A DNA stretch of 31,802 nucleotides from CAZOVB01 sp964583095 (GTDB lineage: Bacteria; Planctomycetota; Phycisphaerae; SM23-33), in assembly GCA_964583095.1 (NCBI GenBank), contig CAZOVB010000051.1, forward strand, positions 1-31,802, given 5' to 3'. The notes beneath the pieces were generated by a model, which was given only the letters and a program-made list of their open reading frames with translations, was not told where the DNA came from and made no database searches. Made by a program: the position numbers and the translations under genes. Shown piece after piece: positions 8,499-15,800 of the stretch. Every line of letters begins with the position of its first letter. Within the stretch, counting starts at the first letter, position 1.

Positions 8499-8527
8499 CA
8501 ACGCGAGAGGAATCCAGGAGTTCCACG

Positions 8528-9223
8528 ATGAATACCAAACGAGTTCTATTATGTGCGGTCTGCGTGCTGACCTTTGCCCACGGGCTCCAGGCGGCGGTGA
8601 TTGACGTTCCTGTCAGCCAGGTGGGCAGGTACAACCAGACCGTGGTTTCCCGAAGCGACCAGGCCTTGACGGGCGATTTTCTGGCCGTGATGGTAAACAG
8701 CAGTTCCAACGCAGGAGGCTCCGGCGGGGTCTGGTCGGGGGTGGACGTGGATTTCGTCTATCTCTCCACCAGCCCGGTATTTGGCGACCCCAATGCTACG
8801 GTCATTCTGCCGGATCTGGGCGCAGGGACCTACGTGCAGACCGGGACCCGTCGTGCCGGGGCGCCGTACGAGACCGCCCTGCACCCGGGCGTGTTTTTCG
8901 GTCTGAACGTGGATGGCTCGATCGACCACGCCACGGCCGGCCTGCACAGCATGAACGCCGCCTACCCCCAGTTTGTCTATCCCGGGTTGAATCTGGTCGA
9001 TTCCAGTACCGGGTGGGTCACCCTGGGCGATGGCGGGAGGCTGGTGGCAGACCTGGGCAATGTCAGCGGGACGTTCTATGTCTTCCTGGGTGAGGCAGCT
9101 ACTTCAGGCGAGCCGGCCACAGTGCAGCTTGTCCAGCCCGAGCCGATTCCCGAACCGGCGAGTCTGGCCATACTCTCGGCCGGTGGGCTTCTGGGAGTGA
9201 TTCGCCGGCGGTCCCGGCGATAG
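8528..9223 (+). CDS. PEP-CTERM sorting-domain protein (paralog 1)
   Basis: The protein has 231 residues. The ATG at 8528 is preceded by AGGAG with good spacing and opens a signal peptide (MNTKRVLLCAVCVLTFAHGLQA); an upstream in-frame start would bury it. The C-terminus is a textbook PEP-CTERM tag: IPEPAS, a hydrophobic stretch, then RRRSRR, which an exosortase is expected to process at the envelope. No exosortase gene lies in this window. The mature part aligns by eye with the next gene over most of its length (GVDVDFVYL, GWVTLGDGG, FYVFLGEA against GMDVDFVWL, GWVSLGNGG, YWIFVGEA), so the two are tandem paralogs. The function of the body domain is unknown. It has its own leader structure and a strong terminator. 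Confidence 0.88.
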   Translation: MNTKRVLLCAVCVLTFAHGLQAAVIDVPVSQVGRYNQTVVSRSDQALTGDFLAVMVNSSSNAGGSGGVWSGVDVDFVYLSTSPVFGDPNATVILPDLGAGTYVQTGTRRAGAPYETALHPGVFFGLNVDGSIDHATAGLHSMNAAYPQFVYPGLNLVDSSTGWVTLGDGGRLVADLGNVSGTFYVFLGEAATSGEPATVQLVQPEPIPEPASLAILSAGGLLGVIRRRSRR

Positions 9224-9273
9224 AGAAGATACAGGCCTGCCCGGCAATACGCCGGCCAATTGGGCACAGTTTT

Positions 9274-9316
9274 CCCGTTTCCGTGTGATAAATAGTCACA
9301 CGGAAACGGGTTTTTT
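9274..9316 (+). terminator. Intrinsic terminator after first PEP-CTERM gene
   Basis: A perfect 15-base stem (9274-9288 with 9296-9310) closes a 7-base loop and is followed by six Ts (9311-9316). It is 51 bases past the stop codon and isolates the two PEP-CTERM genes from each other. Confidence 0.95.
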
Positions 9317-9342
9317 CATGGTTCCCGCACCGTGATCGCGCT

Positions 9343-9348
9343 TATAAT
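9343..9348 (+). promoter_or_regulatory. Candidate -10 box of second PEP-CTERM gene
   Basis: A consensus TATAAT lies 27 bases past the preceding T-run and about 106 bases before the start codon. No good -35 box is seen at the expected distance. Its placement just after a terminator supports an independent promoter. Confidence 0.45.
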
Positions 9349-9454
9349 TAGCGTGAGTGGTTATTAGAAGAAAAACGCATGCCACGGAGGGTTTTTCCCG
9401 AGGAAGCTGCCCAGGGACACAGCAGGGCGTGACCCATAAATGGAGCTAAGAGGA

Positions 9455-10540
9455 ATGAAAAGGATACCAACAGCACTGATGGTTCTGGTATTGGCGGGGG
9501 CGGGTACGGCTCAGGCCGAGATCGTACCGCTCGACATGAACTACATTGATTTCATCGGGCTCACGACGGTCTGGGGGGGACAATACAGCGGTTCGGTCTC
9601 CACGGTTCGCATTACCGACTTCAAAACCGGCGGTGGAGATCCGGGGGTCTTTACCGGCATGGACGTGGACTTCGTCTGGCTGGACCGCGATGGAGATTTC
9701 AATACCTTTGAAGACCGGATCCTGCCGATCCTTTCCTCCGAATCGACGTCGTACACCCCCGGAGCCGTCCGAATGCCGGCCGGCGTCTACACCCCCTCGG
9801 CCAATCGTCCCGGACCGCTTTTTGGCAGCAACGCTGCGGGACAACTGGACAACGCCATCGCCACCCTGGCCTCCCACGATGCCGGCTATCCGCTGCTCAA
9901 GACGCCCACCACGGTGCAGAATTCCCACGGGTGGGTTTCACTGGGAAACGGCGGCGTTCTGGAACTGAGCTTTGAGGCCCCCGAAGACAACTACTGGATC
10001 TTCGTTGGAGAGGCCGGCTACCGGAATGAAACAGTTGGCGCCGGTGCGGGCACCTTTGCCAGTGAAGTGGAAGTCACCTTCCTGGGCGGTGAGACGATGG
10101 AAGTGGTCCTGGAGGAGATAGAACCTTACAACCGCGCATCGATCAACGGCTATGACCTGGTCTCCAATCCTTCTTCCAGTTCGATTCTCGGTTTCGGCTG
10201 GCGCACGGGCGACCAGCAACAGTACACGACGGACCCGTTCCAGATGTTCATCGAATCCTTTTCCGATGAAGACTTCCTCCCTTCGGCGCCTCCCACTCCG
10301 GGCGTGCTGAATCTGGATTACCAGCAGATGCTCGACTGGATGGAAGCGAACTACCCGGGCTTTGATCCCTCTGACGGCGGAACCGTCGAGATCTTCATGA
10401 AGGTCTACCTCAGCGGGCAACCCGACCTGGAACCGGGTGTCCCGATTGCCCGGGTAACCCTTGCCGCCCCGATTCCCGAGCCGGCCTCGATGGGCCTGCT
10501 GGCCCTGGGCAGCCTCGCCCTGCTGCGACGCCGCCGGTAA
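9455..10540 (+). CDS. PEP-CTERM sorting-domain protein (paralog 2)
   Basis: The protein has 361 residues. I place the start at 9455 (MKRIPTALMVLVLAGAGTAQA, a good signal peptide) because GGAG and AAGAGG precede it; an in-frame ATG at 9440 would add five residues. The C-terminus carries the PEP-CTERM tag (IPEPASMGLLALG..., then LLRRRR). The first 190 or so mature residues match paralog 1 in order and spacing. The rest, about 130 residues before the tag, is an extra acidic region with no counterpart in paralog 1 and is unrecognised. Expected to be exported and anchored or released by an exosortase. The pair probably arose by duplication with a domain gain or loss. Confidence 0.88.
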   Translation: MKRIPTALMVLVLAGAGTAQAEIVPLDMNYIDFIGLTTVWGGQYSGSVSTVRITDFKTGGGDPGVFTGMDVDFVWLDRDGDFNTFEDRILPILSSESTSYTPGAVRMPAGVYTPSANRPGPLFGSNAAGQLDNAIATLASHDAGYPLLKTPTTVQNSHGWVSLGNGGVLELSFEAPEDNYWIFVGEAGYRNETVGAGAGTFASEVEVTFLGGETMEVVLEEIEPYNRASINGYDLVSNPSSSSILGFGWRTGDQQQYTTDPFQMFIESFSDEDFLPSAPPTPGVLNLDYQQMLDWMEANYPGFDPSDGGTVEIFMKVYLSGQPDLEPGVPIARVTLAAPIPEPASMGLLALGSLALLRRRR

Positions 10541-10577
10541 AGAAAACCAGCAGACGAATGCTGCGATAACAACTTCA

Positions 10578-10614
10578 CAGCCCCGACGCTTTTGCGTGCG
10601 GGGCTGTTTGGTTT
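10578..10614 (+). terminator. Intrinsic terminator after second PEP-CTERM gene
   Basis: CAGCCCCG (10578-10585) pairs with CGGGGCTG (10599-10606). The stem continues inward as ACGC/GCGT with one bulged G and a TTTT loop. A T-rich run follows on the plus strand. It lies between this gene and the convergent nitroreductase gene. Confidence 0.85.
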
Positions 10615-10634
10615 TCGGCCGGGAGATGAGGGGA

Positions 10635-11135
10635 TTACCACTTGTCCTGGTGGATTCTCTCGGGCTTGAAGCGATCTTCCGGCTGGCGTGTTTCGTCGGG
10701 GTGTCCCAGGGCGACGACCGCGAAGGGAATCACGCTGCGGGGGACGTTGAGCAGTCTGGCCAGGCCCTCCACGCGATCTTCCACCGGATGGATTCCCAGC
10801 CAGACGCTGCCCAGGCCCAGCTCGGTAGCCTTGAGGAGCATATTCTGCACGGCTGCGGCGCAATCCTGGACCCAGAAGCCCTCGAATTTCTCCTCGGCCC
10901 TGTCCCCGCAGACCGCAATGGCCACGGGAGACTGATCGAGCATGAAGGCGTATTCATGAAACTGCGTGATGGCGTGCAGCGTGGCCGGGTCGCGAAGGAT
11001 CACGAAATGCCAGGGCTGTTCGTTCCCGGCCGAGGGAGCGGCCATGGCGGCCCGGCAGATCGCCTCAATCTGGGAGTCCTCCACGGGTTGCCCGGTGTAG
11101 GCACGAATGCTTCGTCTCTCGAAAATCGGGTCCAT
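10635..11135 (-). CDS. Nitroreductase-family flavoprotein
   Basis: The protein has 166 residues, the size of a compact single-domain member. The N-terminus (MDPIFERRSIRAYT) with the RRSIR flavin-contact motif, APSAGNEQPWHF, and the LGLGSVWLG and ALGHPDE segments are diagnostic of FMN-dependent nitroreductases, which use NAD(P)H to reduce nitro compounds, quinones or other substrates and usually act as cytoplasmic dimers. AAAAGGA lies about 9 bases before the ATG. It is 89 bases downstream of the phosphofructokinase gene on the same strand, so co-transcription is possible. The substrate cannot be read from sequence. Confidence 0.92.
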   Translation of the reverse strand: MDPIFERRSIRAYTGQPVEDSQIEAICRAAMAAPSAGNEQPWHFVILRDPATLHAITQFHEYAFMLDQSPVAIAVCGDRAEEKFEGFWVQDCAAAVQNMLLKATELGLGSVWLGIHPVEDRVEGLARLLNVPRSVIPFAVVALGHPDETRQPEDRFKPERIHQDKW

Positions 11136-11224
11136 CAGTTGCGTTCCTTTTCGAATCGGTTTCGTTCCGGCAAGCCCTATGGTAAGCCTATCGGCTGTCG
11201 ACGCTTAGATATACAGCAAAAGCC

Positions 11225-12547
11225 TTATGCCTCGCCGAACCGGGCCGGCTGGCCTGTCGCGTCCAGGACGCTCATCCACAGCCCGGACTCGGGGCTCATG
11301 CGCTTCTTCTGCGCGACGGCCACATCGATCGGCACGTGGATGCTCACCCCGTGCCACATGCCGATGATCATGTTTGTCTTGCCGGCCATGGCGGCATGGA
11401 CCGCATCGCGGGCAAACACATCGCAGAGAATCTGGTCTTCGCTGTTGGCTGGGACGGAACGGACCACATAGGAAGGATCGATGTACTTCAGGTTCGATTC
11501 GATGCCCTCCGAGCGGAAATACTCCTGGATCCGGTCGCGCAGAAAAACCCCGATATCGGCCTGGAGGAGGTTGCCCGAGGCGTCCCGGGCCCGGGCGGCG
11601 CAGTGCAGGAGATCCTGTCCGGCCCCCTCTGCTGCGACAACCACCGCATGACCTCGATGGAGGATCCGCTGCTTGAGCAGTTCCAGCAGGCCCCGGCGCC
11701 CTTCCAGAACCACCGGGATCTCCGGGACCAGGCAGAAGTTCACATCCTGGCTGGCCACGGTCGCACCGGCGGCGATGAATCCGGCGTCGCGGCCCATCAC
11801 CTTTACCAGGGCAACGCAATTGGGAGCGCCGGTGGCCTCGTTGTGGGCACAGCAGATGACATCCTCGGCGATATCGACAGCTGTGGAGTACCCGAAGGTC
11901 CGGTATACGAACTGAATGTCGTTGTCGATGGTCTTGGGGATCCCGACCACGGCGATGTTCGCCCCTTGTCGCATGGCCTCTTTGGCGATGACGCCCGCCC
12001 CGGTCTGCGTACCGTCTCCGCCGATGGTAAACAGCAGGTTGATGCCCTGGTCCTGGAGGAAACGGACGGCGGTTTCGGGCGACACCGGGCCCCGGGAGGA
12101 GCCCAGGATCGTTCCACCTTCCCTATGGATGTCATCGATCACGTCCATGGTCAGTTCCATGGGAGGCCGGCCTCTTTCGGGGTCGAGCCCTTGATAGCCG
12201 TAGCGGATGCCCAGGACACGCCGGATCCCGTAGTGAAAGTGCAACTGCAGGAAGACCGAGCGGATGACGTTGTTGAGTCCCGGGGAGAGCCCTCCGCAGG
12301 TGACGATGGCGGCTGTGGTCCGGCTGGGATCGAAGTAGAGCTTCTGGCGAGGCCCGGCCATCTCGAAGAACAGATTGTCGTACTCCGGTCGGTGCCGGCC
12401 CGGGACGCATTCGACCTGGTAGCGGACTTTGGCCTCGTCGGGAGTGAAGTTGACCATCCCGTCTCCATGGACGGTTGAGAGTTTCAGGGGGCTGGGCAGC
12501 GTGGGCTCCCCGAGGTGCTGGATTACAAGATCATCCGGTTTCAGCAT
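11225..12547 (-). CDS. pfkA: 6-phosphofructokinase (long, plant/trypanosome-like type)
   Basis: The enzyme has 440 residues and phosphorylates fructose 6-phosphate in the cytoplasm. Conserved sites include CGGLSPGLNN (84-93), GGDGTQTGA (176-184), PKTIDND (204-210, catalytic Asp208) and MGRDAGF (251-257). The two donor-selecting positions (104 and 124 in E. coli numbering) are Gly179 and Lys205. PPi-dependent enzymes have Asp plus Lys; E. coli ATP enzymes have Gly plus Gly. The Gly/Lys pair together with GDGTQ and the C-terminal SVPANSEDQILC segment matches the plant and trypanosome ATP-dependent branch, so ATP use is most likely. The roughly 75-residue N-terminal extension is also typical of that branch. 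GGGAG lies 6 bases before the ATG. Confidence 0.95.
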   Translation of the reverse strand: MLKPDDLVIQHLGEPTLPSPLKLSTVHGDGMVNFTPDEAKVRYQVECVPGRHRPEYDNLFFEMAGPRQKLYFDPSRTTAAIVTCGGLSPGLNNVIRSVFLQLHFHYGIRRVLGIRYGYQGLDPERGRPPMELTMDVIDDIHREGGTILGSSRGPVSPETAVRFLQDQGINLLFTIGGDGTQTGAGVIAKEAMRQGANIAVVGIPKTIDNDIQFVYRTFGYSTAVDIAEDVICCAHNEATGAPNCVALVKVMGRDAGFIAAGATVASQDVNFCLVPEIPVVLEGRRGLLELLKQRILHRGHAVVVAAEGAGQDLLHCAARARDASGNLLQADIGVFLRDRIQEYFRSEGIESNLKYIDPSYVVRSVPANSEDQILCDVFARDAVHAAMAGKTNMIIGMWHGVSIHVPIDVAVAQKKRMSPESGLWMSVLDATGQPARFGEA

Positions 12548-12578
12548 TGGCAGCTCCCGTATGTTGAAGGTGTGGGTT

Positions 12579-12584
12579 ATTATG
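12579..12584 (-). promoter_or_regulatory. Candidate -10 box of pfk
   Basis: CATAAT on the minus strand lies about 32 bases before the pfk start codon. The sequence 17 bases further upstream reads CTGGAG, a poor -35. Distance and AT-rich context in a GC-rich region favour it. Confidence 0.3.
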
Positions 12585-12729
12585 CGCGCAGGAACTCCAA
12601 ACTCCAGAAGTGGTTGCCCTCAATTCGCATTCTCCCGGGCCTCCCGGTCAATGCCTGGGAAGTCTGGCCGAGTGTTACGTATTAAATCTCCTTATGATGC
12701 ATGTTAGTTCGGCCGCCGGCCATTTCGTT

Positions 12730-12757
12730 TTGCGCGGAAACGATTCCATGGTAGAAT
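12730..12757 (+). promoter_or_regulatory. Candidate gltB promoter
   Basis: TTGCGC (12730-12735) and TAGAAT (12752-12757) are separated by 16 bases, a fair sigma-70 pair. Transcription would start near 12764, leaving a structured leader before the GTG start at 12884. Confidence 0.45.
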
Positions 12758-12792
12758 TCTGATCGTACAGATAAGCCATGTGCACAACCGCG

Positions 12793-12850
12793 AGCCGGGC
12801 ACGAGCGTCCCGGCTTGTTCTATCAAGGACCCGGGCTCCCCCGGGCCTTG
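12793..12850 (+). promoter_or_regulatory. Structured leader of gltB (two hairpins)
   Basis: Hairpin 1 pairs AGCCGGG (12793-12799) with CCCGGCT (12809-12815) and is followed by TGTTCT. Hairpin 2 pairs CAAGG plus CCCGGG (12824-12828, 12830-12835) with CCCGGG plus CCTTG (12840-12850): 11 base pairs, one bulged A and a CTCC loop. They lie 34-91 bases before the gltB start. They could be an attenuator or a leader structure; no known riboswitch class is recognised. Confidence 0.45.
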
Positions 12851-12883
12851 CACGCCCGACCTCAGAGAGAAAAGGAACCCCCT

Positions 12884-15800
12884 GTGAATCGGCCCCAAGC
12901 GTTCGGTCTATACGAACCCCGGCGTGAGCATGATGCCTGCGGCGTGGGTGCAGTGGTGAACATCAACTCCTGCCGGGAACACAAGGTCATCGAGTCGGCC
13001 AAACAGGTCCTGCTGAATCTGCATCATCGCGGAGCAGCGGGCGCCGACAACATTACCGGCGACGGGGCGGGCATCCTCTTTCAGATCCCGCACGAGTTCT
13101 TCCTGGAAGCCCTCAAGGATACCGACATCCGCCTGCCCGAGCGAGGCTGCTACGGTGTGGCGCAGGTGTTCGGCTCCAAGGACCCCCAGCTAAACCAGCG
13201 GTTCCGGGGCATCCTGGAAAACGCCATCAGCTATTACGGACTGCGCGTTCTGGGCTGGCGGGACGTTCCCAGCGATCCCAAGGATCTGGGGGAAATCGCC
13301 CTCTCGGCCGAGCCGCACATCAGCCAGTTGTTCATCGATGGACAGGGCTTCTACGACGAAGAACTGGAGCGAAAGCTCTACATGGCTCGCAAGCGTGCGG
13401 AAAAGCAGGTCGCTGCCACCTTTGGCGAGGCCGGAGACTGGTTCTATGTCTGCTCCATGAGCTGCCGGACGATCAACTACAAAGGCATGTTCATGGCCTA
13501 TCAGCTCTTTGGCTATTACCCCGACCTGGAGCACGAGTTGTGCACCTCTGCCATGGCGATCGTGCATCAGCGATACAGCACCAACACCTTCCCGAGCTGG
13601 AAGCTGGCCCAGCCTTTCCGCTGCCTGGCCCACAACGGCGAGATCAACACCTTAAGCGGCAACGTCAACAAGATGCGTGCCCGTGAGGGACATCTCAAGA
13701 GCGACCTGTTCGGAGAGGACATCGAGGATCTCTTCCCGGTGGTCACCGAGGGCGGCAGCGACTCGGCCTGCTTCGACAACGGCCTGGAGCTGCTCATCCG
13801 CGGCGGACGCTCCCTGCCCCATTCGATGATGATGATGATTCCCGAGGCCTTCGGGACCGCCTATCACATCAGCACCGACAAACGGGCGTTTTACGAATAT
13901 CACACGACGATCATGGAGCCTTGGGACGGCCCGGCCTCGATGGTCTTCACCGATGGACGCTACGTCGGGGGCACGCTGGATCGAAACGGGCTTCGCCCCA
14001 GCCGATACGTCGTGACCACCGACGGGCTGGTGGTGCTGGCCAGCGAAGTGGGCGTGATCGAGTTTCCGCCCGAGAAGATCCAGACCAAGGGCCGACTCCA
14101 GCCGGGGCGCATGTTCCTGGTCGACCTGGAAGAGAAGCGGATCGTCACCGACAACGAAATCAAAAGCCGCATCGTCCGCCAGAAGCCCTACCGCCGCTGG
14201 CTGGCCCAGAACCGTATCGAGCTGCGGGGCCTGTTCAGTACGTCGCGGCCTGACCCGCGCGGGCATGAAGAATTGATGCGCATGATGCGGGCCTTCGGCT
14301 ACACGCGTGAAGACTGCAAGATGATCCTGGTTCCCATGGCCCTCAACGGCCAGGAGCCGCTGGGCTCGATGGGCAACGACACCCCGCTTTCGGTTCTTTC
14401 CGACAACCAGAAGTCGCTTTTCACGTATTTCAAGCAGCTCTTTGCCCAGGTGACCAATCCCCCGATCGATCCGTATCGCGAGGTGCTGGTCATGAGCCTG
14501 ATGAGCTATACAGGCCGCCAGAGCAATCTGCTGGAAGAATCGCCCGAGGCATGCCGTCAGCTCAAGCTGCCCCATCCGATCCTGACCAACGAGGATGTCG
14601 AGCGACTCCGCAGCGTGCAGCGCGATGACTTCAAAGTCGCCACGGTGGATATGCTTTTCGAGGCGGGTACGGCCGATCCGGCCAAGGCCCTTCGCGAGGG
14701 TATCGACCGGATGCTCGACGAGGCCCAGAGCAAGATCAGCCAGGGCGCGAGCCTGCTGATTCTCTCGGATCGCAATGTCGATTCCCAGCGGGCAGCGATT
14801 CCCGCCCTGCTGGCCACGTCGGCCATGCATCACGGCTTGCTCGAGCGACGTCTCCGGGCCGAGTGCGGGCTGATCATCGAATCCGGTGAGCCGCGCGAGG
14901 TCCAGCACTTCTGCCTGCTGGTAGGCTATGGGGCCAATGCGATCAACCCGTATCTGGCCTTTGAGACCATCGAGGAACTGCGTCGCGGGAAAGTGACCCC
15001 CGAGACTTTCGACTGCGAGCAGTTGGTGGATAACTACATCACCGCCATCAAGAAGGGCATCCTCAAGACGATGTCCAAGATGGGCATTTCCACCGTTCGC
15101 AGCTACCAGGCGGCCCAGTTGTTCGAGTGCGTCGGGATCAACAGCGACGTGGTGGACAAGTACTTCAAGGGCACCAGCAGTCGAATCGGGGGTGTGGGCC
15201 TGGGCGAAATTGCCCGCGAGGCCCTGATTCGCCACGAGGACGGCTTCGGCCGGCGGGAGCCGGGAAGCCTGGAGTTGGACTTCGGCGGCGAGTACGCTCA
15301 CCGCGTCGACGGCGAGCGACACGCATGGAATCCGATTACCGTCACCCGTCTCCAGCACGCGGTGGTCAACGAAGATATGGCCGCCTACCGCCAGTACACC
15401 GAGGCGGTCTGGGATCAGCAGAAGAAGATTCAGGCGCTTCGCGGTCTGCTGGAGTTCAAGGATCTCCAGCCCGTTCGGCTGGAAGAGGTGGAGCCGGCAG
15501 AGGAAATCGCCAAACGGTTCTACACCGGCGCGATTTCCCACGGGTCGATCAGCAAGGAAGCCCACGAGTGCATGGCCATCGCGATGAACCGCATCGGCGC
15601 GATGAGCAATACCGGCGAGGGCGGGGAAGACCCGGCCCGGTACATTCCCGATGCCAACGGCGACAGCAAGAGTTGCGGCGTGAAGCAGGTCGCCTCGGGC
15701 CGATTCGGCGTGACGATCAATTACCTGGCCAACGGCAAGATGATGCAGATCAAGATGGCCCAGGGCGCCAAGCCCGGAGAGGGAGGCCAACTGCCCGGTC

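Larger units (their letters stand above)
12548..12883. other. Divergent intergenic region between pfk and gltB
   Basis: This 336-base stretch holds promoters for both genes. On the minus strand a CATAAT box (12579-12584) is a candidate -10 for pfk. On the plus strand TTGCGC and TAGAAT (12730-12757) fit gltB, followed by a leader of about 120 bases with two GC-rich hairpins. The part between about 12600 and 12725 shows no other clear feature. Confidence 0.6.

Noticed and set aside
11225..12547. PPi-dependent phosphofructokinase
   Set aside because: Lys205 alone suggested it, but PPi enzymes have Asp where this one has Gly179, and the GDGTQ context matches ATP-dependent relatives.
13824..13840. 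Run of ATG trinucleotides inside gltB as a possible phase-variable repeat
   Set aside because: It encodes the methionine run in the conserved SMMMMIPEAF region, where several Met are normal for GltB, and a triplet repeat would not shift the frame.
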